DNA from: CAVTRI01 sp963737075
GTDB lineage: Bacteria > Actinomycetota > Acidimicrobiia > Acidimicrobiales > Palsa-688
Reading direction: 5' to 3'
Assembly: GCA_963737075.1 (NCBI GenBank)
Contig: CAVTRI010000002.1
Location: 1,798,001 to 1,862,000, forward strand
Length of the DNA: 64,000 nt
The notes under the pieces were generated by a model. That model was not told the DNA's origin. It saw only the letters and a program-made list of their open reading frames with translations, and searched no databases. Below, piece by piece: positions 32,445-41,371 of the stretch (position 1 is its first letter; every line of letters begins with the position of its first letter). The translations under genes were made by a program, and so were the position numbers.

Positions 32445-33026
32445 ATGTCAAGTGAGATGACTGACTCACGCACGCGGCCGGGAAAGCGAGCGCGGCTCGT
32501 AGCCGCCGCACGCGACGTCGTCCATCGCCAGGGAGTGGAGAAGACCACTCTGGCTGGCATCGCCCAGGACGCCGACGTCCCGGTCGGCAACGTGTACTAC
32601 TACTTCAAAACGAAGGACGAGCTCGTCGAAGCGGCTATCGAAAGCCAGGTCCAAGAGATCGAAGCCATGCTCAACTCACTGGAGCGACACCGAACCCCTC
32701 AGGCGCGTCTCAAAGGGCTCATCAGGGAGCTGTGTGGGCACGCCGATGTCGTCGCCCGCTATGGATGCCCCCTGGGAAGTCTCTGCTCGGAGCTGGACAA
32801 ACGCAGCGATCCCGTGGAACAGGCGGGTGCCCAGCTCCTCCGGATTCCCATTGCGTGGCTTGAGAGCCAGTTCAAGGCCATGAGGAGATCAGACGCCGAC
32901 GAGTTGGCGATCGCGCTGATGGCTTCGTACCAAGGGATCGCCTTGCTCACCAATACCTTCCGCGACCCCAAAGTCATGAACAGCCAGGCGCGCCGGCTGG
33001 AGCGTTGGGTCGATTCCCTCGCGTGA
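32445..33026 (+). CDS. TetR family repressor of the MFS exporter
   Basis: 193 residues. HTH at ~15-60 with LAGIAQDADVPVGNVYYYFK, followed by TKDELVEAAIESQV. The C-terminal part (GCPLGSLCSELDK) resembles the TetR group with a C-terminal Cys/Ser-containing ligand pocket. ATG 32445 is used; ATG 32457, four codons in, is equally possible. It is divergent from the exporter with a shared operator, so self- and exporter-repression with drug-induced release is the likely logic. Confidence 0.88.
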   Translation: MSSEMTDSRTRPGKRARLVAAARDVVHRQGVEKTTLAGIAQDADVPVGNVYYYFKTKDELVEAAIESQVQEIEAMLNSLERHRTPQARLKGLIRELCGHADVVARYGCPLGSLCSELDKRSDPVEQAGAQLLRIPIAWLESQFKAMRRSDADELAIALMASYQGIALLTNTFRDPKVMNSQARRLERWVDSLA

Positions 33027-33192
33027 CTGGCCCGGCCAAAAATAGACTTCTGGCAGCAAGAGGCTGCGCGTGATGGGAAGCTTTCTCAGCGCCGGACGCC
33101 TCGGGTAGCCCGCAAGACCGAGGTGCGCAGACCAACCCTTTGCGCCAACGCTTCGCATTTCCCCAAATCGAACGGCTACGAGAGAAGAAACA

Positions 33193-34102
33193 TCAGCTCG
33201 TGATCGAGCCGCTTTTCGCAGCAACCGGGCGACGTCGTTCGGGTGGAAGCACGCGGTGGGTCATTTGGAGGATGAACGACTTTGGTGGTTGCCAGACGCT
33301 CCGGTCGTCAAATGACCAAGCGTAAGTCATGGCCCCGTCACGGACAAAATCGAGCAGGCCCGGCACGGCAAGTTCGTGAGCTGACCACGCAAAGAGCTGT
33401 CGCAACCTTGGGACGATCACTCCGTAATCCACAAGGCGGCTGAAGCCGTGTTCGGCACTGAGGTAGTATCGCACGCCATGGCGCAGGGGGTATTCGTTGG
33501 GGAGTACACGAGAGAGCTGCAAGAATATCCCGGTCAATCCCGAGCCTTGGATCACCGAGAAATGGGGCGAACGGACGAAGCCAGCCAAGTGACATCCGCG
33601 GAGCGGCGACGAGGGCGTGTGTGTACAGCACCCGGCAGAGCACGACATTCATGAAGAAGCGCTCGGCTTCGTTCTCCGCCTCCGCAAGGTCACGGTGCTC
33701 GAGGTAGGCGGCGACCACGCTCCCGTTGTGCGCCCGGTACCACGCCCGAGCGGTCGGGTAATCGGCGAACGACATCCAGTAATCGACCGTGCGAGAGGAC
33801 GCTGGACCGGGAAGGTTCCCGCTCAGCCCCACGGCCTCGCAGCCGTCACGAAGGATGCGCTCGTTGACGGCACGCCACCACGGGCTACCAGGACGGTCAC
33901 TGACCGGTGGTTGCAGCACACCTCGCTGGAGCTGCCAGCGCATGAACGACATCGCCGCCCGGCGAAACGGAAGATGCCGGGGGGCCTGGCCGAATGGGCC
34001 GTAATAGCAGCGCTCCATCAGCGTAATCCGACCGGCTGGGTCATCACGGACCGAGGCGACCTGCTGTTCAGCCCAGGCTGCGGCCGAAACGTCAGACGTC
34101 AC
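33193..34102 (-). pseudogene. conserved hypothetical protein split by a frameshift
   Basis: The first ~185 codons (from GTG 34102) read as a coherent helical protein with AERFFMNVVLCRVLYTHALV and GWLRPFAPFLGDPRLG. Near 33550 the coherent sequence moves to another frame (GLTGIFLQLSRVLPNEYPLR, then GVRYYLSAEHGFSRLVDYGV) and runs to 33193. The two parts together give ~300 residues. I do not recognise the family. One lost or gained base is the cause; it could be a true mutation or a sequencing error. The 165 bases between it and the TetR gene show no further gene. Confidence 0.6.
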
Positions 34103-34140
34103 GCCAACATGATTGCATCAGTCCAGAGGCTCGATCCCTG

Positions 34141-34343
34141 TCGGTTGCTAGCCTTGGCACTGCTGCGGCGTACGAACAGAAGAGCCTTTCCGAATTGGCC
34201 GACGCCCCGGTAGACGCATTCCAGGGGCCGAGCGAAGGCGACGCCAAGCTGCTGCGGGAAGCGTTCAACATCGAGACCGTCCGCGACCTCGGTACCAACA
34301 AGTACTTTCGCTGGCGCAGGCGATCCTAAACCTGGCTGGCTAG
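34141..34343 (+). pseudogene. small helix-hairpin-helix-like gene fragment with a frameshift
   Basis: Reading plus strand gives KSLSELADAPVDAFQGPSEG and DAKLLREAFNIETVRDLGTN followed by KYFRW. A one-base change after FRW leads to an early TAA at 34327. The next frame continues AQAILNLAG and stops at 34341, so one base is missing at about 34308. The segment resembles a small C-terminal HhH-like module (fit of residues around FNIETVRDLG) that I have seen in many bacterial proteins but cannot name. No start codon is evident. The surrounding gap up to 34501 holds nothing else recognised. Confidence 0.5.
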
Positions 34344-34501
34344 CCAGCTCGGCCTTTCGAGTGCCGAAAATTTTCTCCCAATCGCTTGACGCCGTCGCAC
34401 CCCCGGGGTACGCTACGAACAAACGTTCCTGATGGAGCGGGTTCGCCGGCGACCTGACGCCGACCTCGATCAGTCGTCGTGTGTTGGAGGTGCCGGCAGG
34501 G

Positions 34502-35818
34502 ATGTGCGAGCAGCTTTCGGGGTTGCGCCAGGCGCTGGTTGGCTTCGGCCGCGCCTTCGACGCTGCGCTGCTGTCGGTCGCGCAGGCGGAGGCGGTGATC
34601 ATTGAGGCGTCGACGATCGAAAGGGTGGCCACGATGGTGAAAGCGTTGGCCGCCGCGCGGGCCGCCCGCCACGCCGGGGAGGACGGGGCGCCGGCAAATG
34701 TGCAAGATGTGCGGCGGCTGGCCGGCAATACGGGAACGAGCGTCGGCACCGCCCGCCACATGCTGGACTTGGGGCGCCGTCTGGCCCGCCAGCCGGAGTT
34801 GGCGGAACGGGCCCGTAGTGGGGGGCTGTCGACCGAGCAAGCCGGGTTGATCGCCGAAGCAGGAGAGGCCTGTCCTTCGTCGACGGAGACACTCATAGCG
34901 CACGCCGAATCGGGTGCCAGCGTGGCGGAGTTGCGCCAACAGGTGGCACAGGTCAAAGCGGCCGCCCGCACGGATCCTGAGGCGCATCGCCAATACATCC
35001 ACCGCAAGCGGCGTTTGAGGACTTGGACCGATCAAGAAGGCGTGTGGCACATCTCCGGGTGCGGGAACCCGGAGCGAGGGGCGCAGCTGGACTCGGCGCT
35101 GGCGCCGTTGGCGGAAGAGTCCTTCGACGCCGCCCGCCGGTCCGGTCAGCGTGAGCATCCGGACGCCTATCGATTCGATGCCCTCATCACCCTCGCCCAA
35201 GGCGCGGCCAGCCAGGATCGCCGGCACGCCGGTCCCGCCGCACCAGATCTGGGCACGCCCGCCGCCATACTCCCGCCTGCCGACGGCCGCCCGGCCGACC
35301 CTCGGCCCGACGGTCGGCGCAAGCAACGCCGCCGCCGGCGCACGGGCGCCCCGGTGAAGCTGTTGCTGCGGGTTGATCTGGACGCGTTCTTGCGCGGCAT
35401 CCCGATTGAGGGGGAGACATGCGAGCTGGTCGGGTACGGGCCGATCTCGATGTCGGCGGTACATGAATTGCTGGCCGCGGGCGACCCCTTTATAGCGGCG
35501 ATCCTCACAAAGGCGAAGCGGGTGGTCGGTGTGGCCCATGTGGGCCGCCACCCGACCGCTCACCAGCGAAGTGCCCTGGACTGGATCTACCCGTCGTGCG
35601 CGGTCTTAGGGTGCCCACATCAGGCCTACCTCGAGACGGATCATCGGATCGACTGGTCGAAGACGCACTTCACGGTCTTTGATCTTTTAGATCGTCTCTG
35701 TCGTTCGCACCACCGATTGAAAACCACGGAGAACTGGGCCCTGGTGTCGGGAAATGGCAAGCGGGCGTTCGTCCCGCCCACCGATCCTCGCCACCCCGGC
35801 TACCCGGCCGCGGCCTGA
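34502..35818 (+). CDS. DUF222/13E12-type HNH endonuclease domain protein
   Basis: 438 residues. The N-terminal two-thirds is the helical DUF222 domain (LRQALVGFGRAFDAALLSVA, then GGLSTEQAGLIAEAGEA), with an Arg/Pro-rich linker around 255-285. The C-terminal HNH motif is CPHQAYLETDHRIDWSKTHF followed by LCRSHHRLKT: conserved Cys, the DH pair and a late H, so the nuclease site looks intact. Such proteins are abundant in actinobacteria (mycobacterial REP13E12 genes); their role is unclear, possibly linked to mobile DNA. ATG 34502 follows GGAGGT by 11 bases; GTG 34481 is an alternative. Confidence 0.88.
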   Translation: MCEQLSGLRQALVGFGRAFDAALLSVAQAEAVIIEASTIERVATMVKALAAARAARHAGEDGAPANVQDVRRLAGNTGTSVGTARHMLDLGRRLARQPELAERARSGGLSTEQAGLIAEAGEACPSSTETLIAHAESGASVAELRQQVAQVKAAARTDPEAHRQYIHRKRRLRTWTDQEGVWHISGCGNPERGAQLDSALAPLAEESFDAARRSGQREHPDAYRFDALITLAQGAASQDRRHAGPAAPDLGTPAAILPPADGRPADPRPDGRRKQRRRRRTGAPVKLLLRVDLDAFLRGIPIEGETCELVGYGPISMSAVHELLAAGDPFIAAILTKAKRVVGVAHVGRHPTAHQRSALDWIYPSCAVLGCPHQAYLETDHRIDWSKTHFTVFDLLDRLCRSHHRLKTTENWALVSGNGKRAFVPPTDPRHPGYPAAA

Positions 35819-36062
35819 CCCAATTCAATCCGGTCTGCCCTACCACAAGCAGCACCCAGCTCCCGGTTCCGCTGGCGGCGCCGGCACCTTGACAACTGCA
35901 TAGCTTGCCCCTCGGCCCCAGGCCAGCGCCCCCGGCCCCAGGCCGGCGACCGCCCCCGACCCCCCCGGCCGCCCCAGAGTCGGCCGGTGCCGATCGAAGC
36001 GCCGCCGTGCGACGCGTCCGCTCCAAGGGCACGCCCCTCACGCCGCCATTATTGTGCCCCGT

Positions 36063-36932
36063 ATGAAATTCGGGACGTCGATCATGGGCGTCAGCTTCCG
36101 GGCCTATCCGGAGGTGGCGGCGGCGTACGAGGCCAACGGCTTCGAGTCGATCTGGATCCCGGAGCATCTGGTGTTCCCGGCGGAAATGCCGCCTCGCTAC
36201 CCGTACAGCGAGACTGGCTACCCGCCGGTGACGTCGGATACCCCGACGTACGACCCGTGGGTGGTGCTGGGCTACATCGCCGCCGCGACCCAGCGCATCC
36301 GGCTCGCGACCAACGTCTTCATCCTGCCGTTGCGGCACCCGTTGCAGACCGCCCGGGCGGTGGTCACCGTGGACCGGGTGTCCGGAGGGCGCGTGACCCT
36401 CGGCGTCGGGGTGGGTTGGCTGCCGGACGAGTTCGACTATCTCGGGCTCGATTTCGAGGCTCGAGGGCGGCGCGCCGACGCCGCTATCGAGGCCATCCGG
36501 CGGCTGTGGAGCGAGGACCTCATCCAGGTCGACGACGACCAGTTCCGGTTCGGGCCGGTGAAGTTCCAGCCCAAGCCGCTGCAGAAGCCGTCGATCCCAA
36601 TCGAGGTGGGCGGCGCGTCCGGGCCGGCGTTGCGCCGGGCGGGCCGGCTCGGCGACGGGTGGATCGAGATCGGCGCGACCGACCTGACGGATTTCCGGGC
36701 GAAGCTCGACGTGGTGCTGGCAGCTCGCAAGGATGCCGGGCGCGACGGGCCGTTCGAGGTCACGGCGTCGGGCGCGCTGGCGCACGACCTCGACGGGTAC
36801 CGGGCGCTGGCGGAGGCCGGCGGGACCCGGGTCATCACAGGGCCCCGGCCTGATGTAACCGGGCGGCTCACACCAGAGGCTGCCGTCGACTGGGCGAAGC
36901 GATTCGCTGACGAAGTGATCACACGGCTTTGA
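36063..36932 (+). CDS. LLM class F420-dependent oxidoreductase
   Basis: 289-residue luciferase-like barrel. MKFGTSIMGVSF, IWIPEHLVFPAEMPPRYPYS (~35-54), RVSGGRVTLGVGVGWLPDEF (~105-124) and IPIEVGGASGPALRRAGRLG (~180) match F420-dependent members (TIGR03619-like). ATG 36063 is chosen; GTG 36054 lies three codons upstream, and neither has a strong ribosome site. 16 bases precede the thioesterase gene, so the two form an operon. The 244 bases upstream are GC-rich with repeated GGCCCCAGGCC blocks and no gene. Substrate unknown. Confidence 0.87.
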   Translation: MKFGTSIMGVSFRAYPEVAAAYEANGFESIWIPEHLVFPAEMPPRYPYSETGYPPVTSDTPTYDPWVVLGYIAAATQRIRLATNVFILPLRHPLQTARAVVTVDRVSGGRVTLGVGVGWLPDEFDYLGLDFEARGRRADAAIEAIRRLWSEDLIQVDDDQFRFGPVKFQPKPLQKPSIPIEVGGASGPALRRAGRLGDGWIEIGATDLTDFRAKLDVVLAARKDAGRDGPFEVTASGALAHDLDGYRALAEAGGTRVITGPRPDVTGRLTPEAAVDWAKRFADEVITRL

Positions 36933-36948
36933 GGAAGGAGCCCAACTG

Positions 36949-37818
36949 ATGAGCAAGGTCCCGGAACTGCTGACCCTCACCGAGCTCGGCGATCACCGCT
37001 ACGAGGTGTTCCAGCCCTCTGAGGCGGCAGAAGGGCGGGACGTCGTGTTCAGCGGCCAGCTGTTGGGCCAGATGATCATGGCGTCCGACCTGGCCGCCAA
37101 CGGTGAGGACGGCGCCGACCGGAGAGGGGACCACGAGAAGACGGTGCGATCGATCCACGCCGTGTTCGCCCGGGCCGGGACGTACACCAAGCCGATCGAG
37201 CTAGAGGTCGACAGCATGCACGCCGGGCGGACATGGGCGAGCGACACCGTGACGGCGACGCAGGACGGTCGCCTGCTGTGCCGGGCCATCGTGCTGCTCA
37301 ACAGTCACGATCCCGACTTGATGCGCCACGATCCTGCGATGCCCCAAGGCGTCCGACCGCCCGACCAGATCGAAGCCGTCCCTGGGCAGGCCTTTCCCGG
37401 AGCCGAGCTGCGATCGGTTCCGGGAGAACCGACCTTCGACGGCATTCCTGTGCAGATGGCGTGGCACCGCTTCCCGGACCGGCTCGATTCAGAGGCCGCC
37501 AATCAGGCGGTCGTCTCGTGGGCCACCTGCGGCTACATCATCGGGCTGGCGATGCGACCACACCGGGACGAGGTGGACATCGGTCAGGCCCACCGGACCC
37601 TTTCCACGGGCGTGATCGCCCACACCATGCACTTTGTGGACCGCATCGACGCCTCCCAGTGGCTGCTCATCGTGACCGAGGCTGACAAGGCGGCCAACGG
37701 GCGCGTGTACGGCAGCGGCTCGATCCTCGCCCAAGACGGGTCGCTGGTGGCGACGTTCCACCAGGACGCCATGGCCAAGGCCGCGGAGGGCGCCCTCGAC
37801 CCTCGGCGGTCGATGTAG
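36949..37818 (+). CDS. acyl-CoA thioesterase II (TesB-like)
   Basis: 289 residues, a double hotdog. The N-terminal module has VFSGQLLGQMIMASDL (~30-45), and SIHAVFARAGTYTKPIELEV matches the first 4HBT repeat. The C-terminal module has STGVIAHTMHFVDRID and QWLLIVTEADKAANGRVYGS, the TesB region that carries the catalytic Asp and Gln/Thr. It hydrolyses acyl-CoA to free acid and CoA. AAGGAG lies 10 bases before ATG. Downstream it is followed by a 10-bp tandem repeat and then the TetR-mmsA pair. Confidence 0.85.
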   Translation: MSKVPELLTLTELGDHRYEVFQPSEAAEGRDVVFSGQLLGQMIMASDLAANGEDGADRRGDHEKTVRSIHAVFARAGTYTKPIELEVDSMHAGRTWASDTVTATQDGRLLCRAIVLLNSHDPDLMRHDPAMPQGVRPPDQIEAVPGQAFPGAELRSVPGEPTFDGIPVQMAWHRFPDRLDSEAANQAVVSWATCGYIIGLAMRPHRDEVDIGQAHRTLSTGVIAHTMHFVDRIDASQWLLIVTEADKAANGRVYGSGSILAQDGSLVATFHQDAMAKAAEGALDPRRSM

Positions 37819-37850
37819 CGCGGAGGCCCGGCGCTCGCCGAGCACGCCGA

Positions 37851-37960
37851 CCGCCAGAGCCCGCCAGACCCCGCCAGAGCCCGCCAAGGCCCGCGACCGC
37901 CCGCCAGAGCCCGCCAGACCCCGCCAGGGCCCGCCAAGGCCCGCGAGGGCCCGCCCGAGC
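37851..37960 (+). repeat. 10-bp tandem repeat array (11 units)
   Basis: Eleven decamers of the form CCGCCAGAGC, with variants CCGCCAGACC, CCGCCAAGGC and CCGCGAGGGC. Five-decamer blocks repeat twice (37851-37900 and 37901-37950), a 50-base higher-order unit. Ten bases is about one DNA turn. The irregular continuation to ~38000 is related. No gene lies in the gap between the thioesterase and TetR. Confidence 0.8.
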
Positions 37961-38063
37961 CGACGACCGCCAGAGCCGCCGACCACCAGAGCCGACGAAA
38001 GCCGAAGGCCCGTGCCAAGGCCGCGGATTACGAAGCGAGTGGGAGCCCTACCATCGGAGAGCG

Positions 38064-38702
38064 ATGGACCCCGGCGCGGATGCTTCGCCCCCCAGGTCGC
38101 CGGGCCGCCCCCGGCTGTACGAACCGGACGCCGAACGCAAGCTGATCCTCGCCGCCACCCTCGAGGTGCTCCGTCGCAACCAGGGCGAGGAGGCAACGGT
38201 CGCGGACATCCTGCAGGAGGCGAACCTGTCGACTCGCGCGTTTTACCGGCACTTCGAGACCAAGGAGGACGTCATCCGGGCGCTGTACGAGCGGGACGCA
38301 GCGGCGTTCGGGGCGTTGCTGCGCCGGGCGGTCGAGGCGGCCGGCGACGCCCGGGAGGCGCTGGTTGCGTGGGTCAACGAGGTCCTCGGCCTGGCGTACG
38401 ACCGCCCGCGGGCCGAGCGGGTGGCGGCCCTCAGCTCGCCGATGGTGCTGCGAGTGGTCGGGGGTACCCGTGCCCAGCGGGAGGCCAACGAGGGGATGTC
38501 CCAGCCGCTGCACGACGTGCTCGGCGACGGTGCGAGGTCGGGCCGGTTCCCGAAAGCCCAACCAGACCTCGATGTACACACGATCAGCGCCATCACCATG
38601 GAGGCGGTGATGTGGGCCCGCGACGGGTCGGTCACGCTCACCCGCCAGGAGGCGCTCGACCACGTGCTGCGATTCGCAGAAGGCGCCCTCGGACTAAGTT
38701 AG
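38064..38702 (+). CDS. TetR family transcriptional regulator
   Basis: 212 residues. The N-terminus is a short Pro/Arg-rich tail (SPPRSPGRPRLYEPDAERK) and the HTH is TVADILQEANLSTRAFYRHF followed by ETKEDVIRALYERD. The C-terminal ligand domain is ordinary. It ends 5 bases before the GTG of mmsA, so the repressor and the dehydrogenase are co-transcribed. It probably senses an acyl-CoA or aldehyde-derived metabolite of the same route; that is inference. Confidence 0.86.
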   Translation: MDPGADASPPRSPGRPRLYEPDAERKLILAATLEVLRRNQGEEATVADILQEANLSTRAFYRHFETKEDVIRALYERDAAAFGALLRRAVEAAGDAREALVAWVNEVLGLAYDRPRAERVAALSSPMVLRVVGGTRAQREANEGMSQPLHDVLGDGARSGRFPKAQPDLDVHTISAITMEAVMWARDGSVTLTRQEALDHVLRFAEGALGLS

Positions 38703-38707
38703 ACCCC

Positions 38708-40195
38708 GTGCAACACATTGGGCATTGGATCGACGGCAAGGCCACCGAGGGGGGGTCGGGCCGGCAGGGCCCCGTCTACAACCCGGCTCGGGGCGAGGTA
38801 GTCGCCGAGGTCGACTTCGCGTCGGAAGCCGAGGTCGACCTGGCTGTGGCCGCGGCCACGGTGGCGTTCCGGGAGTGGCGGGCGACGTCGCTCGCCGGGC
38901 GCACGCGGGTGCTGTTCAAGATGCGGGAACTGGTGGAGGCCAACCAGGACCGCCTGGCCGAGGTCATCAGCGCCGAGCACGGCAAGGTCCGCAGCGACGC
39001 CCGCGGCGAGGTGGCACGGGGCCTGGAAAACCTGGAGTTCGCGTGCGGCGTCCCCGAGCTGCTGAAAGGCTCGTTCTCGGAGCAGGTGTCGGGCGGGGTC
39101 GACGTGCACTCCATCCGCCAGCCGGTGGGGGTGATGGCGGGGATCACGCCGTTCAACTTCCCTGTCATGGTGCCGATGTGGATGTTCGCCACTGCCATCG
39201 CGTGCGGCAACACGTTCGTCCTGAAGCCGTCGGAGAAGGATCCTTCAGCTTCCATGGTGCTGGCGGAGCTGTGGGCGGAGGCGGGGCTGCCGGCCGGCGT
39301 CTTCAACGTGGTCAACGGGGATCGCGCCGCGGTCGACGCCATCCTCGCCCACGCCGACGTGGCTGCCGTGTCGTTCGTCGGGTCGACGCCCGTGGCCCGA
39401 TCCGTTTACGAGACAGCGGCGCGTAATGGCAAGCGGGTGCAGGCGCTGGGCGGAGCCAAAAACCACATGGTCGTCCTGCCCGACGCCGACGTGGACATGG
39501 CTGCCGACGCCGCAGTCTCGGCCGGGTACGGATCAGCAGGCGAGCGCTGCATGGCGGTGTCTGTGGTGGTGGCGGTGGGATCCGTCGCCGACCCGCTGGT
39601 GTCCGCCATCGCCGAACGGGTGCCGCAGGTGAAGGTGGGTCCCGGAGACGACCCGGCGTCAGAGATGGGACCGCTGGTCACCGACGAGCACCGGGACCGG
39701 GTCGTCTCGTATCTCTCTTCGGAAGCGCTCGGAGGCGCCACACTCGTGGTGGACGGCCGCTCGATGCCGGCGCCGGACAAGGGTTTCTGGCTCGGCCCGT
39801 CGCTGGTGGATCGGGTGTCGCCCGGGACCAAGGTGTATGACGACGAGATCTTCGGGCCTGTTCTGTCGGTGGTCCGGGTGGACACCTACGAGGAGGCAGT
39901 GGCGCTCGTCAACGGCAGCCCGTACGGCAACGGGGTGGCGCTGTTCACCAGGGATGGGGGGGTGGCCCGCCAGTTCGGCTTTGACGTCGAGGCCGGCATG
40001 CTCGGGATCAACGTGCCCATCCCAGTGCCGGTCGGGTCCTACAGCTTCGGCGGGTGGAAGGGATCGCTGTTCGGCGACACCCACATCTACGGTCCGGACG
40101 GCATCCGCTTCTGCACCCGCACCAAGGTGGTCACATCCCGCTGGCCCGACCCGGCCACATCGCAGATCGACCTGGGCTTCCCGCACCACCGATAG
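38708..40195 (+). CDS. mmsA: CoA-acylating methylmalonate-semialdehyde dehydrogenase
   Basis: 495 residues of the aldehyde dehydrogenase fold. QPVGVMAGITPFNFPVMVPM (~138-157) and GNTFVLKPSEKDPS mark the NAD site. The nucleophilic Cys is in GYGSAGERCMAVSVVV (~280), and the C-terminus has YSFGGWKGSLFGD. The PFNFPVMVPMW wording is characteristic of MmsA, which oxidises malonate or methylmalonate semialdehyde to acetyl- or propionyl-CoA in valine, inositol and propionate-type catabolism. GTG 38708 is the natural start. Preceded by its likely TetR regulator. Confidence 0.88.
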   Translation: MQHIGHWIDGKATEGGSGRQGPVYNPARGEVVAEVDFASEAEVDLAVAAATVAFREWRATSLAGRTRVLFKMRELVEANQDRLAEVISAEHGKVRSDARGEVARGLENLEFACGVPELLKGSFSEQVSGGVDVHSIRQPVGVMAGITPFNFPVMVPMWMFATAIACGNTFVLKPSEKDPSASMVLAELWAEAGLPAGVFNVVNGDRAAVDAILAHADVAAVSFVGSTPVARSVYETAARNGKRVQALGGAKNHMVVLPDADVDMAADAAVSAGYGSAGERCMAVSVVVAVGSVADPLVSAIAERVPQVKVGPGDDPASEMGPLVTDEHRDRVVSYLSSEALGGATLVVDGRSMPAPDKGFWLGPSLVDRVSPGTKVYDDEIFGPVLSVVRVDTYEEAVALVNGSPYGNGVALFTRDGGVARQFGFDVEAGMLGINVPIPVPVGSYSFGGWKGSLFGDTHIYGPDGIRFCTRTKVVTSRWPDPATSQIDLGFPHHR

Positions 40196-40224
40196 GAGCC
40201 GGGCGACCCCTCCCACCAGGACAG

Positions 40225-41349
40225 TCAGTCGAAGGGGGTGGTGGGCGTGAGCACGCGGTTGCGAACCGTCCGTTCGATCACCGCCTGACGGTTGCCCCGG
40301 TGGCGGCCCTTGGGAGGGGCGGGAACCGTGGTGATTGACGATGCCAGCAGGTCGGTGTAGGCGTCCTGGCTCAGCCGGGTCGACATGGCCTGCGCCTGGT
40401 TCTTGAGCTTGGCCGTGATCCCGGCGAAGGACACCCCGAGTGCGCCGAGCGCGCCGGTGAGCGCCTCCGCCCAGTGCGGCGGATGGTTGGCGGTGACGAC
40501 GAAGATGAACCCGAAGAGCGCCCCGACGCCCAGGCCACCGACGATCACCTGAGGCAGAAATGTCCGTACCGCCTTCAGTGTCACCCGCCAGTTCCGGATC
40601 AGCCGATAGGGCGCCACCATGCTTGACGGGTCCTGACCCAGCACGAGCAGCTCGTACCAGTTGCGGATCTGCTGGTACAAGGCAGAGCTGACCGTCGGCT
40701 GCTCCCGCCACTCCGGGTCCTTGGCCACCAGCTTCCACACCTCGAGCGACCCGCTGATCGCCGACGCTGTGAACGGCTGCAGATAATGAGAGAGCCGGCC
40801 GACGAGGCGGGTCAGCTCCCGGCACCGGTCGTGGTCAAACAGGAAGCCCCACGAGGTCCAACCGTCCGTCGCATTGGGGTCGAGCGCCCAGTAACACTCG
40901 GACAGCCCGCGGCCGAGCTGGTACCCGCAGGCCTGGGTGTCGGAGACGGCGGTGAGCCGGTCCTGGGCATGGGCGTCGAACTCCCACAAGCATTTGGCCA
41001 GCTTCTCCCATCGCTCGGCCACGAGCTGCGGGTCCTCGGGATTGGCGCGCCGGGCGGCCGCTAGCGCGCGCGATTCCCGGTCGATGGCGTGGCCGAACTC
41101 CGGCGTCGCGTGGACGTCGTCGTAATACAGGAGTCTCCGCGCCAGGGCATCCAGCGTCGCCTCGGCCTCGATGCGCAACTCGTCAGGTGTCCGCTCGATG
41201 CGGAGCGGCAAGGGGTAGTCGACGCTCTTGGGGACGTGGGGGTTGGCGCCCGGAGGCCCGTCGGGACGGCTGCGGCCCCTCACCTCCGCAACCGACCATC
41301 CAAGCCGGATGGCCGACAGCACCCGGTGGGTGTCAACGAGCGATGCCAT
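40225..41349 (-). CDS. hypothetical protein with two C-terminal membrane segments
   Basis: 374 residues. The first ~260 are soluble and mainly helical (ELRIEAEATLDALARRLLYY). Two hydrophobic segments follow: LPQVIVGGLGVGALFGFIFV (~275-295) and ALTGALGALGVSFAGITAKL (~305-325). The short C-terminus is basic. The family is not recognised. The ATG is 22 bases after the phosphoesterase stop, so the two probably share a transcript. It converges with mmsA. Confidence 0.65.
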   Translation of the reverse strand: MASLVDTHRVLSAIRLGWSVAEVRGRSRPDGPPGANPHVPKSVDYPLPLRIERTPDELRIEAEATLDALARRLLYYDDVHATPEFGHAIDRESRALAAARRANPEDPQLVAERWEKLAKCLWEFDAHAQDRLTAVSDTQACGYQLGRGLSECYWALDPNATDGWTSWGFLFDHDRCRELTRLVGRLSHYLQPFTASAISGSLEVWKLVAKDPEWREQPTVSSALYQQIRNWYELLVLGQDPSSMVAPYRLIRNWRVTLKAVRTFLPQVIVGGLGVGALFGFIFVVTANHPPHWAEALTGALGALGVSFAGITAKLKNQAQAMSTRLSQDAYTDLLASSITTVPAPPKGRHRGNRQAVIERTVRNRVLTPTTPFD

Positions 41350-41371
41350 TAAATGCCCGGCCGCGTGCCCG

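Noticed and set aside
38012..38707. 727-codon frame joining the TetR region to mmsA
   Set aside because: The upstream part is the TetR gene read in the wrong frame; MmsA homology starts at GTG 38708.
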